Position numbers and translations under genes: made by a program. A stretch of 64,000 bases of DNA from Acidobacteriota bacterium (lineage in GTDB: Bacteria > Acidobacteriota > Terriglobia > Bryobacterales > Bryobacteraceae), in assembly GCA_016201205.1 (NCBI GenBank), contig JACQDF010000169.1:47740-111739 (forward strand), in the 5' to 3' direction. Below the pieces are notes generated by a model that worked only from the letters and a program-made list of their open reading frames with translations, had not been told where the DNA came from and made no database searches. This document shows positions 1-10,025 of this stretch, piece by piece (within the stretch, counting starts at the first letter, position 1; each line of letters begins with the position of its first letter).

Positions 1-419
1 CGCCTCACAAACAGGAACGGCAGCAAGCCAGTGATGGCGCCGGCAATCAGCGCGGCGCCGCGGAAATCGACGAAGAACCAGACGATCACGTAGCCCGCCA
101 GAAAGCAGCCCAGGCAGGCGTGCACCAGCCGCGCCACATGCCACTTCAGGCCGGCCTGCTCGAGCATCGTCTGAAGCTTGTCGTGAACGTCATACTTTTG
201 CAGCAGCCGGATGGTCACTTTGCCCGCGCTGCGGTCTTCCGTCCGGATGAGGTTCGCCGGACCGGCCGCTTCCTTGGATTTCTTTTTCTTTTCCTTGCTG
301 GTGCCCGCCAGCCGCTGGCGAATGCGGTCCATGTCTGCGTTCTTGAAGGCTCCGGAAAGCAGGTACCACACAGCCACCGAAGTGACCCAAACCAGCAGCA
401 GGATAAGGACAAAACCCAT
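1..419 (-). CDS. tadB: Type II secretion system F / Tad pilus assembly protein TadB, partial (runs off the left edge)
   Basis: Minus-strand reading from ATG at 419 gives MGFVLILLLVWVTSVAVWYLLSGAFKNADMDRIRQRLAG..., a membrane protein directly downstream of the CpaF-type ATPase. Confidence 0.75.
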   Translation of the reverse strand, partial: MGFVLILLLVWVTSVAVWYLLSGAFKNADMDRIRQRLAGTSKEKKKKSKEAAGPANLIRTEDRSAGKVTIRLLQKYDVHDKLQTMLEQAGLKWHVARLVHACLGCFLAGYVIVWFFVDFRGAALIAGAITGLLPFLFVR

Positions 420-422
420 CGC

Positions 423-1781
423 CTAGACCTCCGCCACTTCGTCGAACAGATCCGGCCGCAGCCGGATGCCCGCGGCCAGCAGTTTCTCGTAGAACTTCGG
501 CCGGATGCCGGTGGCTGCAAACCGGCCGACCACTTTGCCTTCCGGCGTCAGGCCGCGTTTTTCAAACACATAGATGTCTTGCAGCGTGACCACTTCGCCT
601 TCCATGCCGGTGACTTCGGTCACGTTGATCACGCGGCGGGAGCCGTCGGAGAAACGCGAAGCCTGCACAAAGATATGCACCGCGCTGGCGATCTGCTGGC
701 GGATGGAAATCAACTGCATGTTGGCGTTGGCCATCGACACCATCACCTCCATGCGCGAGACCGCATCCCGGGGCGAGTTGGCGTGGATCGTGGTGAGCGA
801 GCCGTCATGGCCGGTATTCATGGCCTGCAACATGTCCAGCGCTTCGCCGCCGCGGACTTCGCCGACCACAATGCGGTCCGGGCGCATGCGGAGGCTGTTG
901 ACGAGCAGCTCGCGCTGGCGAACGGCGCCCTGGCCCTCGAGGTTGGGCGGGCGCGTTTCCAGCCGCGCCACGTGCGGCTGCTTCAACTGCAGCTCGGCGG
1001 CGTCTTCGATGGTGACAATTCGTTCCTTGGGGCTGATGAAGAAACTGAGCGCGTTCAACAGCGTGGTCTTGCCGGCGCCGGTGCCGCCGGCGATCACCAC
1101 ATTCAGGCGCGCCTTGACGGCCGCTTCGAGCAGCTCCATCATGCCGGGCGTGAGCGCCCTTTTCTCGACCAGGTCCGCCGGCATGAGCTTGTCCTGGCTG
1201 AACCGGCGGATGGACATCAGCGGCCCGTCGACAGCCAGCGGCGGGATGATGGCGTTCACGCGCGAGCCATCCGCCAGACGGGCATCCACCATGGGCGTCG
1301 ATTCGTCGATGCGGCGGCCCACCTGGGACACGATCTTGTCGATAATGCGCACCAGATGGGCGTCGTCGCGGAAAGTGACGCTGGTCAGCTCGAGTATTCC
1401 GCGCCGCTCGACGTAGACCTGCTTGTGGGTGTTGACCAGAATGTCGCTGATGGTCGGGTCCTGCAACAGCGGCTCCAGCGGCCCCAGTCCGAACACTTCA
1501 TCGAGGACCTCTTCGCAAATCTGCTGCTTCTCGAGCGAGCTCAGCAGCGTGGGCTCGTTGTCGATCAGAGAGAACAGCGCCTGGCGGACTTCGCCGCGCA
1601 CGCGCTGATTATCGATAGTGGCCAGCGCCTCCAGGTTGATCTTATCCAGCAGCTTGCGGTGGAGCGTGAATTTCAGCTCCTGGTACTCCGGCTTGAGCGC
1701 CGTCTTCGGACGGCCGGCGTTCTTGAGAAGCCGTTGTTCCCATGTCAGTTGCTGAGATTTGTGTTCCGTCGTTGGAAGCAT
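423..1781 (-). CDS. tadA: Tad/Flp pilus ATPase, CpaF/TadA family
   Basis: Walker [52 protein letters not shown]; Tad gene neighbourhood. Confidence 0.95.
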   Translation of the reverse strand: MLPTTEHKSQQLTWEQRLLKNAGRPKTALKPEYQELKFTLHRKLLDKINLEALATIDNQRVRGEVRQALFSLIDNEPTLLSSLEKQQICEEVLDEVFGLGPLEPLLQDPTISDILVNTHKQVYVERRGILELTSVTFRDDAHLVRIIDKIVSQVGRRIDESTPMVDARLADGSRVNAIIPPLAVDGPLMSIRRFSQDKLMPADLVEKRALTPGMMELLEAAVKARLNVVIAGGTGAGKTTLLNALSFFISPKERIVTIEDAAELQLKQPHVARLETRPPNLEGQGAVRQRELLVNSLRMRPDRIVVGEVRGGEALDMLQAMNTGHDGSLTTIHANSPRDAVSRMEVMVSMANANMQLISIRQQIASAVHIFVQASRFSDGSRRVINVTEVTGMEGEVVTLQDIYVFEKRGLTPEGKVVGRFAATGIRPKFYEKLLAAGIRLRPDLFDEVAEV

Positions 1782-1784
1782 GTC

Positions 1785-2990
1785 CTAGCTCTCTGTCAGC
1801 ACCGGTTTGGCGTTGAGCACGCCTCCCAGCTTTTTCTTTTCCGCCGCCGATGCGCCCGAGATCTTGGACGCCAGCGTCTCAATGGCGCGGCCCAGCTCGC
1901 AATCGTTGGCCAGCGGCCGACCCAATGTGATGACCCGGTGCAGCGAGAAGTAATCGTTGGGAAAACTGGCGTGCACGGGGCAGTCAAACAGCTTGCCGAT
2001 ATCGGTCCCTCCAATCCCGTCGCGCTTGTTCACGCGATTGACCACAACCTGGAAACGGTCCTTGCCGAAGCCCAACTGGGTGAGCAGCGCAATCGCCTTT
2101 CTGGTCAGGTGGAGACTGGGCAGCTCGGAGGTGGAGACCAGAAACGCCCGCTCGGCCTCGGAAAGCGCCAGCAGGCTCATGCGGTGAAAGATCGCCGGCA
2201 GGTCGATGACAATCCAGTCATACAGGAAACGCAGGTTCTGGAGGATCTCCTGAACCTTGCCTGAATCGATCGACTGGGCAAATGGCGTTTCCGGCGCCGT
2301 GAGAATGTCGACGCCGCCGCAGGTCACCGTATAGTTGCTCCAATTGTTGACATCGAGTGCGCCGTTTTCGAGCACATCCACCAGCGAGTACTTCTGGGAA
2401 ACCTTCAGGAAGAAGCCGACGCTTCCGCCGGTCAAGTCGAAGTCGGCCAGCAGAACGCGCTTGCCGGTGGCCCGCTTGAGAGCGAATGCCGTTTGGGTGG
2501 CCAGCGTGGAGGCGCCCGAGCCCGGCTTGGCGCTTGAGAACACCACCACCTTGCCATGCTCCAGCTCGGTCGCCGATTCCGGCTGCCGCAGCCTGCGGAG
2601 GCGGGCCACTGCTTCCTGCTGCATCGCCAGGTCGAAGGGAGCGTACAGGAATTCGCTCGCGCCCAGACGAACCACCCGCAGGATCACTTCCGAGTCATTG
2701 TGGGTGTGCAGGCCCACCACATGCACCGGCGGGCGCAGGCCGGACAGATAGCGCACCAGACTGCCGGCTTGTTCCAGATCGGAGGACAGATCGAGCAGCA
2801 CCGCTTCCGGCTGGAGCTGCCGCAGCCGGATCTCCAGAGTCTGCTGCGAAGGATAGGATCTGAGGTCGGCCAGAATCTGGAACCCGCGCGCGCGAGGCAC
2901 GGTGGCGAGAAACATGTCAGCCAGATCGCGACTGGGGGCGATCAGGATGGCGTTGATCTCGGTTTCTCGCGTCGGCCGGCGCAAATTCAT
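1785..2990 (-). CDS. cpaE: CpaE/TadZ-like pilus assembly ATPase (receiver-like N-term plus MinD-like domain)
   Basis: VVFSSAKPGSGASTLATQTAFAL deviant Walker A; position between secretin and CpaF. Confidence 0.88.
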   Translation of the reverse strand: MNLRRPTRETEINAILIAPSRDLADMFLATVPRARGFQILADLRSYPSQQTLEIRLRQLQPEAVLLDLSSDLEQAGSLVRYLSGLRPPVHVVGLHTHNDSEVILRVVRLGASEFLYAPFDLAMQQEAVARLRRLRQPESATELEHGKVVVFSSAKPGSGASTLATQTAFALKRATGKRVLLADFDLTGGSVGFFLKVSQKYSLVDVLENGALDVNNWSNYTVTCGGVDILTAPETPFAQSIDSGKVQEILQNLRFLYDWIVIDLPAIFHRMSLLALSEAERAFLVSTSELPSLHLTRKAIALLTQLGFGKDRFQVVVNRVNKRDGIGGTDIGKLFDCPVHASFPNDYFSLHRVITLGRPLANDCELGRAIETLASKISGASAAEKKKLGGVLNAKPVLTES

Positions 2991-3022
2991 GCTCGCTTCT
3001 CCGGGTGTGGCTCCGGTTCCTC

Positions 3023-4384
3023 CTATTTCTTTTTCGGCGTCGCCGCTTTACTCATCGTGGCCGGCGTGTTGGGCGTCACATTCGGGAGGAACTCACGTGG
3101 AAACGTGGGCAGCGGCTTTGGATCCGTAATCTGCAACGGCATGGTGACTTCCGGCGTCACCATCACCACCAGCTCGGTCTTGGTCTTGTTCTCCGAACGG
3201 CTCTTGAACAGCACGCCGAGGATGGGAATGCTGGCCAGGCCCGGGATCTTGCTGAATGAGTCGTTCACGCGGTCGTCCAGCAGGCCGCCAATCACGAAGC
3301 TCTGGCCCTCGCCCAGCTCGACATCGGTTTCCACCTTGCGCGTGGACAGCGCCGGAATCGTGAACCCGCTGAAGGTGACGGCATTGGCCAGATCGATGGT
3401 GGACACTTCGGGCCGCACGTGCATCTTGATGGTCTTGTTAGCGGTGATCTGCGGGTTGAAGTTCAGCCGGATGCCGAACTCGCGAAACTGGATGGTGACG
3501 GCGCCGGCGTTGGCGCCGCCCTGCAACACCGGAACGGGGAACTCGCCGCCGACGTGGAAGCTGGCTTCTTTGCCGTTGGTGGTGACCAGGTTCGGCTCGG
3601 CCAGAATCTGGAGCACGCCTTGCTGCTGGAGCGCTTTGATAAAGCCGCCGAAGTTGAGGTCCGGCCGGAACAGGAAAATGTTCAACGCATCCGAGATGGA
3701 GAAGCTCGACTGAAAGCCGGTGTTCTGGCCGGGGATCGTCGTATCCACGCGGTTGGCGCTCGGCGCCGAGAACTGCTGCGTCGTGGCCCGGCCGATGGTG
3801 TTCAAAGCGCCGGAGGTAAACAGGTTCACCCCGAAGGCCGAGATCGCATTGCGGTTGAGTTCGGCGAACTTGACCCGCAGCACAATCTGTTTCTCGACCC
3901 CGGCCGCGCTGAGTTGCAGGTTGTTCACCACGCTCTTGGCCAGCGGCGCCGCCAGCACGGCCGCGCGATCGGCGATCGCCTGCGAGCTGACCCGGCCCGT
4001 CAACGAAAGGGAATCCCGGGCTGCCTGCACCGAGATCTCCTCGTTCGGGAAGGTCTCCTTCAACAGGCGGCGCAACGGCTCCAGGTTCGGCTCGACGTTG
4101 ACGTTGTAGAAAGTGCGCTGGCCGGTTTTCGACCAGACCACGACCGTGGCCGCCCCCAGCCCCTTGCCATGAAGCAGGATCTCTCGCGTGGTGGCCGGTA
4201 CCGCGTCCACGGTATCCGGGCTGGACGTCGAGATCCTTGCGATGTCCTCCGGGTAATCGATCACCACGCTCTTTCCCAGGGCTACCCGGATTTCGTCGGC
4301 AGCCTGGCCGAAAGCCAGGCCGGCAAACCAGGCAGCCGTCAGAGTAAGGAACAGACCGTGCCGGAATCGAGTGCTTGCCTTCAT
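3023..4384 (-). CDS. cpaC: Type II/III secretion system secretin, CpaC/RcpA family
   Basis: Signal peptide, N-terminal pilus domain (VALGKSVVIDYPEDIARISTSSPDTVDAV), C-terminal secretin signature (VETDVELGEGQSFVIGGLLDDRVNDSFSKIPGLASIPILGVLFKSR). Confidence 0.93.
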   Translation of the reverse strand: MKASTRFRHGLFLTLTAAWFAGLAFGQAADEIRVALGKSVVIDYPEDIARISTSSPDTVDAVPATTREILLHGKGLGAATVVVWSKTGQRTFYNVNVEPNLEPLRRLLKETFPNEEISVQAARDSLSLTGRVSSQAIADRAAVLAAPLAKSVVNNLQLSAAGVEKQIVLRVKFAELNRNAISAFGVNLFTSGALNTIGRATTQQFSAPSANRVDTTIPGQNTGFQSSFSISDALNIFLFRPDLNFGGFIKALQQQGVLQILAEPNLVTTNGKEASFHVGGEFPVPVLQGGANAGAVTIQFREFGIRLNFNPQITANKTIKMHVRPEVSTIDLANAVTFSGFTIPALSTRKVETDVELGEGQSFVIGGLLDDRVNDSFSKIPGLASIPILGVLFKSRSENKTKTELVVMVTPEVTMPLQITDPKPLPTFPREFLPNVTPNTPATMSKAATPKKK

Positions 4385-4415
4385 TTGAGTCTTCCCCGCT
4401 AACTGAAAACTTTGC

Positions 4416-5300
4416 TTACGGATTCTTCACGTTGGAAACGGTTTCCACCGTCTTTTTGTCGCCGCGAATCACGATAATCTGATCGACGGGCGGCGCTGGC
4501 GGCGGCGGTGGCGGCGGGGCCGCCTGCGCGACCACGACCGGTTTTGGTCTGGGACGCGGCGCCGGAGCAGCCGCCTGCTGCTTTCTGACCACGCCTCCAT
4601 ACAGTTCCGCAACCTGACGTCCGGAGGTCTTCTCGATGGACTGGTCGCTGCCGTTGCGGAGCACAAGCTGGATACGGCCTTCGTTGGTGGCTAAGGTGAT
4701 CACTTCAGCCTGATCGGGTGTCACCAGCAGCGTCACGTTGGGAGCGCTAATGGCCTGGCCGCGCGCATCCGGCTGGATGGTGGTGCCGGCCGTCAGAACC
4801 AGAATGTTCTGCAAAACGGTGGTGGTGATCGTGCCCTCGTGCCCCGGAGGATGCCCTGTCACCAGCACATCCACCCGCATACCCGGCATCACGAAGCCGG
4901 CCACGCCCACCACGTCATTCACCCGCACGGTGACGGCCCGCATTCCAACCGGAATGATGGGCGCGATCCCCAGACCGCTGCCGCGGGCAGCCAGGCGCCC
5001 TTCCAGCAGCGGTTCGTCCAGCAGAATATTACTGATCACCGGACGGTCGATTACCTCCTCCACTTTCGCAAAGCCGTTCTTGGGGAACTGCTCCGCGGTC
5101 ACCTTCGTCACCTTCACATCGGCAGGCTTCACGGTGATGCCAATCGAAAGGGGCTTGGCAGCCACCACCAGGTCTTTCAACTCCCCCTGGTCGGTTTTCT
5201 TGGCGCCGCCCGCCCGAGCCGTCATCTGATAGAACAGGCTGGACACCACCAGCGCGAACAACAGGCTTACTCCCAAGACAGTCAGAAACCTGCGATCCAT
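4416..5300 (-). CDS. cpaB: Flp pilus assembly protein CpaB/RcpC
   Basis: SAF-like domain (DLVVAAKPLSIGITVKPADVKVTKV; GMRAVTVRVNDVVGVAGFVMPGMRVDVLVT), proline-rich C-term. Confidence 0.9.
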   Translation of the reverse strand: MDRRFLTVLGVSLLFALVVSSLFYQMTARAGGAKKTDQGELKDLVVAAKPLSIGITVKPADVKVTKVTAEQFPKNGFAKVEEVIDRPVISNILLDEPLLEGRLAARGSGLGIAPIIPVGMRAVTVRVNDVVGVAGFVMPGMRVDVLVTGHPPGHEGTITTTVLQNILVLTAGTTIQPDARGQAISAPNVTLLVTPDQAEVITLATNEGRIQLVLRNGSDQSIEKTSGRQVAELYGGVVRKQQAAAPAPRPRPKPVVVAQAAPPPPPPPAPPVDQIIVIRGDKKTVETVSNVKNP

Positions 5301-5358
5301 AGCGTCACCTTCCTTAAAAAGCCACCTTTGCTTTGATCGTCATTTGCTGGAACTTTCT

Positions 5359-5811
5359 TTAGCGGGGTACCAGGGAAAGCCAGACCCCGGCCGCAATCGC
5401 CGGCGCATACGGGATCGCCTTTGGCTCGGCCGCCCCTTTTTCCTTTCGAACGAGCCCCTGGAACCACCTCACGCCGATCACGGCAGCCGCCAGCAAGCCG
5501 CCCAGCAGCCCCGTCCACAAAGCCGCTTCCAGCAGCCGCCCCACTCCGAGCAGGGCGCCGAAACCGGCCATCAGCTTGACATCTCCTCCTCCCATCCCCC
5601 CCAGCAGATAAAAGATAAGGAAAATTCCGAATCCAGCCGCCGCGCCTGCCGCCGCCGAGCCCAAACCGACCCAGCCTTTCTGGTACACTTGCCAGCCGAA
5701 CCCCGCCAGCAACGCCGTGAGAGGAATCCAGTTCGAGATGTTGCGCCGCCACAAGTCTTCAATCGAGGCGGCCAATCCGACAATCACCGCGATCCAGACT
5801 TGAGCCGTCAT
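5359..5811 (-). CDS. cpaA: Prepilin peptidase, TadV/CpaA type (A24)
   Basis: MTAQVWIAVIVGLAASIEDLWRRNISNWIPL...GGMGGGDVKLMAGFGALLG; start set to ATG at 5811 rather than the longer ORF. Confidence 0.85.
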   Translation of the reverse strand: MTAQVWIAVIVGLAASIEDLWRRNISNWIPLTALLAGFGWQVYQKGWVGLGSAAAGAAAGFGIFLIFYLLGGMGGGDVKLMAGFGALLGVGRLLEAALWTGLLGGLLAAAVIGVRWFQGLVRKEKGAAEPKAIPYAPAIAAGVWLSLVPR

Positions 5812-5929
5812 CCGTTCTCCCTGCGAGTGGTCTCGGCGGGAGCGCGCATCCGCATCCGGCGCGGCGGCTGCCCGGTTGAAGCACGAGAGCGAAACCCATC
5901 CAGGAGCGTGGGCGCCAGGAAGCCGGCCT

Positions 5930-5982
5930 GTAAGGCGAATTGCCCTAAGGGAATCCCGCTCGGAAGGCGCCACTTGCCTAAG
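5930..5982 (-). repeat. Two imperfect copies of a ~20-nt hairpin-like motif in the region upstream of cpaA
   Basis: + strand GTAAGGCGAATTGCCCTAAG (5930-5949) and GGAAGGCGCCACTTGCCTAAG (5962-5982). Confidence 0.5.
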
Positions 5983-6224
5983 AGTCCGGCCGCAAAACGG
6001 CTGCCCGCGGGACCAGCCGCCGATTCCCCGGCTACCCGGTGGGCCGTATCCGGCCCTGTGCGGGCGACGTGGGAAGAGTCTCCCTGCCCGTGGGTCTTTC
6101 CCGCTTTCATGATGGCGTGATCTCCACTCCCTACCTTCGGTTGCTTCGGTGGTTTTCATTAGATAAAGAGGGGAGTTTTTCCCGGATGGCGGAGCATTCC
6201 CGCATCAGTACTGAGCGAGGGAAA

Positions 6225-7805
6225 CTAGTACCGTTGTACCCGCTCGAAAAACAAAGCCATCCCATCGTCATCGGCCAAACGCCACCCCGGGTGATGCTTC
6301 AACAGTGACGCCAGCGGCCAATCCACGGGCGTCAGAACATACTCGAAGCGGTGCTTGTCCACGAGGCGCTCCCATTCCCAATGGCCCTGCATCATTCGCA
6401 GATATTCGTTGCCGAGCTCTTTTCCGAAAAAATCACTCCGCCCGTCCACGAACACCTTTTGCCTCGGATACTGACGGTAAATCAGGTAATCACCCCATTG
6501 GTCCATGGTGAGCGTGCGGCCGGAGGCCATCTTCTCCCCATGCCGCTCGACCATCCTGGCCGGAAATTTCTCAGCCGGGAAATCCTTCGGCCACCGCGTA
6601 ACCGGCTCCGGCAGCACGGCAAACGCCAGCGCCGCCGCCACGATCCACAGGCTGGACCGGCGGCAGGCAGGGACCATATCCGCCGCCAGGCTGGCCAGGA
6701 TGCCACGAATGGTCTTCTTGCTTCCCGTGTCCACCACGCGATGCCACAATGCGGTAAGCCCTTCAGCCACCCACGGGGCAGCGACAATCATGAACAGCGG
6801 CACGTGCCGGACGCTGGTGAGCGCCGAATGCGCCCAGAACAGAATCCACAGCGGACCCACCAGCTCCCGCTTCGACAGCAGCCACACCGATGTCATCAGC
6901 CCGGCAAACAGCATCACCTCAAAATGGAGCATGCTTTCGGTGCGAAAACTGGGCGATTGAAACTCCTGCACCACGTCTTTGATCCAGTCCGAGCGCAGGT
7001 ATTCGAGCACATGGGCATGGAGCTTCCAGCCGTAGGGATTGACCAGCGTCAGCAGCCCGCAAAGCAGCGCCAGCAGCGCGTAGCGGCGAACCGGCTGCCA
7101 GTTCCAGCTCCGCCCGGCGAGCCCTTCGAGCGCCGTCTCTGCCGCCGTGCCGGCGACCAGAAGGCCCAGGCAGGCGATCAAAGCCAGGAACCCGCCGTGC
7201 GTGTTGACCCAAATCACCGTCAGCGGCGCCAGCAGCCAGATCCTGTGGCCGGGCCGGCGGCGGTCCGCGTCCATCACCCACATCGCGACCGTGATGCCGA
7301 GCAGCGTGAACACATGCGGCCGCGCCAGATAGTGAATCGAAGATGCACCGAACACCAGCAGCGATGCCAGCAAGGCGGCAAACGGAGTCGCGCCACGCCA
7401 GATCATGTGCCGGAACAGCAGCGTCCCGAACGCGGAAATCACCAGCGCGGAAACAAGAATCAGGCCTTTGAGCCCGGCCGTCTGATGCAGTTTCGCGTAC
7501 AGCACGTCGCTGAGCCATTCCCAGGCGAACCACGGCTCGTCTTGCCTGGAGAACGAGAACAGGTCCGTCTTGGGAACACGGTTGTGCTCGAGGATCCACT
7601 CGCCGGTGCGGATGTGCCAGCCGGTGTCTCCGTCTGACAGCAGGCCGCTCCAGCCGCCGGAGCCAGTGGCAAACAGCCAGACGAACACCGCCAGAAAGAG
7701 GCAATCCGACAGCGACGGCAGCAGGAAACGCAGCGAGCCCCTAACCAGGTAGGAGGCCGGCTGGGGGAGGGCAGGATTCGGCAAGACGGAATGCGAGCTG
7801 GCCAA
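6225..7805 (-). CDS. Polytopic membrane protein (glycosyltransferase-39-like / hypothetical)
   Basis: Multiple hydrophobic segments; TTG start at 7805 preceded by AGGAGG; ...DGDTGWHIRTGEWILEHNRVPKTDLFSFSRQDEPWFAWEWLSDVLYA. Confidence 0.65.
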   Translation of the reverse strand: MASSHSVLPNPALPQPASYLVRGSLRFLLPSLSDCLFLAVFVWLFATGSGGWSGLLSDGDTGWHIRTGEWILEHNRVPKTDLFSFSRQDEPWFAWEWLSDVLYAKLHQTAGLKGLILVSALVISAFGTLLFRHMIWRGATPFAALLASLLVFGASSIHYLARPHVFTLLGITVAMWVMDADRRRPGHRIWLLAPLTVIWVNTHGGFLALIACLGLLVAGTAAETALEGLAGRSWNWQPVRRYALLALLCGLLTLVNPYGWKLHAHVLEYLRSDWIKDVVQEFQSPSFRTESMLHFEVMLFAGLMTSVWLLSKRELVGPLWILFWAHSALTSVRHVPLFMIVAAPWVAEGLTALWHRVVDTGSKKTIRGILASLAADMVPACRRSSLWIVAAALAFAVLPEPVTRWPKDFPAEKFPARMVERHGEKMASGRTLTMDQWGDYLIYRQYPRQKVFVDGRSDFFGKELGNEYLRMMQGHWEWERLVDKHRFEYVLTPVDWPLASLLKHHPGWRLADDDGMALFFERVQRY

Positions 7806-7815
7806 AGGGTTCCTC

Positions 7816-8487
7816 CTAGTCGCCGCCCGAGGAGGCAGGCTCCAGCACCAGGTCCTCCCCGGCGTCCAGACCCAGCAGCTTGCGGCCGTGAACCGCAAGC
7901 TCGAAGCGGTCCTTGACGCCGGTTTTCTCGAAGATATGCATCAGGTGGACTTTCACCGTGCCGGGGGTGATGGAAAGCTCGCCGGCGATCTCCTTGTTGC
8001 GCATACCGCGGCACAGGCAGCGGACGATTTCGCGCTCCCGCGGCGTGAGCTGCGGGCCCTGACGCCTGCTCAGAAAACCGACCACCTGGCTGCTGACGCT
8101 GTGCTCGATCCAGACGCTGCCTTTGGCGACTGCTCGCAGGCATTCGAGCACCGAGGCCACCGGCAATGTCTTCTTCAGGATGCCGTGAGCGCCCAATTGC
8201 AGCGCGCGAAAGCACTCGACCTCAGACATCTCGGTGACCCACAGCACAGCCAGCGTGCCCGGGGATGCAGCTTTGCTGTCAGTGAGCAGCCGGAAGGCTT
8301 GTTTCAGCCCGCCGCTCTGATCCAGCAGAGCAATCTGCGGGCGCGAGTCCCGGATCATTTGGAGCGCCTCGGCGGCCTGGGTGGCCGTGCCGGCCAGATA
8401 CAGGTCTTCCACGCCGTCCAGAATCCGCCGCAGCCCTTCGAGGACGATCGGTTGCGGCTCGTACGCGAACAGAGTGATAGCGCTCAC
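7816..8487 (-). CDS. LuxR/NarL-type response regulator transcription factor
   Basis: Receiver (PQIALLDQSGG) plus C-terminal HTH LTPREREIVRCLCRGMRNKEIAGELSITPGTVKVHLMHIFEKTGVKDRFEL; GTG start at 8487. Confidence 0.88.
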   Translation of the reverse strand: MSAITLFAYEPQPIVLEGLRRILDGVEDLYLAGTATQAAEALQMIRDSRPQIALLDQSGGLKQAFRLLTDSKAASPGTLAVLWVTEMSEVECFRALQLGAHGILKKTLPVASVLECLRAVAKGSVWIEHSVSSQVVGFLSRRQGPQLTPREREIVRCLCRGMRNKEIAGELSITPGTVKVHLMHIFEKTGVKDRFELAVHGRKLLGLDAGEDLVLEPASSGGD

Positions 8488-8552
8488 AGTCTCGTTCCCC
8501 GAGTATCGGCAATTCAGATGGGAACAATTAGGGCTGTCGCCGGCAGCTTTGT

Positions 8553-10025
8553 TTACCGCGGCTGCGAAGGGTATACCATCGTGAGCGGATCCGGCAGCGG
8601 CATTGGCCGCACCGCCCCCAAACCCAGTTTGTCGAAACTGTACTGCGGCCGGTCGGCGTTGCCTTTCACGATCGCTTCCGTGTTGCCGACGATCACGATC
8701 ACCAGGCGATCCGGATGGAGGTACTGGCGGGCCACACGCTGGATGTCGTCCGCGGTCAGGGCGCGGATGCGGTCGCGGTACTTCTCCCAATAGTCTGGCG
8801 GAAGATGGTCGTATTCGTCGCCGGCGAACTGGGCGGCGCGGAGCGAGGCGGTCTGGAAGCGGCGCGGAAAACTGTCGATGGTGAAACGCTTCTGGGTCTC
8901 AAGTTCGTCGGCAGTGAGTTTCTGGTTCCGCAGCCGCTCGATCTCTTCCTTGACAATGGAAACCGCCTGAGCGACGGAGGGATTCCTCGATTGGAAGATC
9001 ACTTCGAAAGCGCCGTCATAGTCCGTGCCCGGCGCAAAGCTCGAGCTGGCCTGGTACGCAAGTCCTTCGTCGGAGCGCACGCGCATCGTCAGCCGCGACG
9101 TAAAGCCGGAGCCGCCGAGCGCACCGTTCATAATGCGCAAAGCAATGTGATCGGGATTGCTCACGGTGACACCGAGATGGCCCATGCGGACGCGTCCCTG
9201 GTTGAGGTCGCTCTTTTGGAACATGTAGATGCCGGGCCGGGGAGAGAACTCCGGCTTGGGAACAGGCGGAATTGCGCCGGCGGCGCCGGGCCAGCCGGCG
9301 AAGGCCTTTTCCAGGCGCGCCAGCATGTCCCTGGACTGGAAGTCGCCCGAGACGGCGAGAATGAAATTCACGGGAGCGTAATAGCGGGCGTGAAAGTCGA
9401 TCAAGTCCTGGCGTGTGATCGCTTCGAGCGACGCCCTGGTGACTTGCGCCGTCGAAAAGTGGCTTTCGCCGCGCAGCAGACGCTGAAATTCGCGAGCTTC
9501 AATCGCGTCTGCCCGATCGTTGCGGCGTTCCAGCGCTTGCAACATCTGGCTTTTGGCGAGCAGGAAGCGATCCTCGGCAAAGCCCGGGTTTCGCAGCATG
9601 TCCGCAAACAGAGCCAGGCACGCGTCCAGATTCCTGGTGAGGCAGTTGAGTTGCGCATTTCCCTGGGTTGGTCCGATCGAGGAGCTGATCTGCGCCGCCA
9701 GGAACGCCGCCTCTTCATCGAAATCGGCGGCTGATTTCGACTTTGTGCCGCCGGAGCGGATCTCGGATCCGGTGAGCGAGGCTAAGCCGCGCTTGCCGGC
9801 CGGCTCGAGATAGGAGCCGGTTCGGACCAGGACGGAGATGTTTACCAGCGGGAGCTGGTGATCCTCGACCAGATAGGCGATGGCGCCGCTGGCGAGCTGG
9901 TGGCGGAAATCGGCGGCCCGAGGCGGCGTAAACGGATACGGAGGGAATTTCAGCTCACGCGGATGCCTGGGGATTTCCTGCGCGCAAACAGCCGCAACAA
10001 AGAACACCAGCGGCAGAAGTCTCAT
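8553..10025 (-). CDS. M16 family peptidase-like subunit lacking HxxEH (probably non-catalytic)
   Basis: M16 fold sequence; expected HxxEH position reads GLASLTGSEIRSGGT; adjacent to an HxxEH-containing paralogue. Confidence 0.88.
   Translation of the reverse strand: MRLLPLVFFVAAVCAQEIPRHPRELKFPPYPFTPPRAADFRHQLASGAIAYLVEDHQLPLVNISVLVRTGSYLEPAGKRGLASLTGSEIRSGGTKSKSAADFDEEAAFLAAQISSSIGPTQGNAQLNCLTRNLDACLALFADMLRNPGFAEDRFLLAKSQMLQALERRNDRADAIEAREFQRLLRGESHFSTAQVTRASLEAITRQDLIDFHARYYAPVNFILAVSGDFQSRDMLARLEKAFAGWPGAAGAIPPVPKPEFSPRPGIYMFQKSDLNQGRVRMGHLGVTVSNPDHIALRIMNGALGGSGFTSRLTMRVRSDEGLAYQASSSFAPGTDYDGAFEVIFQSRNPSVAQAVSIVKEEIERLRNQKLTADELETQKRFTIDSFPRRFQTASLRAAQFAGDEYDHLPPDYWEKYRDRIRALTADDIQRVARQYLHPDRLVIVIVGNTEAIVKGNADRPQYSFDKLGLGAVRPMPLPDPLTMVYPSQPR

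Noticed and set aside
120-2264. 714-aa + strand ORF and many similar long + strand ORFs opposite the Tad, M16, TonB and BNR genes
   Set aside because: Antisense open frames caused by high GC3; opposite-strand ORFs encode clear protein families.
5808-6110. 100-aa minus ORF overlapping cpaA by ATGA
   Set aside because: Composition not convincingly protein-like and no pilin features; kept as an alternative within the leader finding.
5812-6120. Cyclic-di-GMP (GEMM) or cobalamin riboswitch upstream of the Tad operon
   Set aside because: Isolated similarities (CACAGGGC, GGTAGCCGGGG) but core motifs and spacing do not match either class; reported only as an unassigned structured region.
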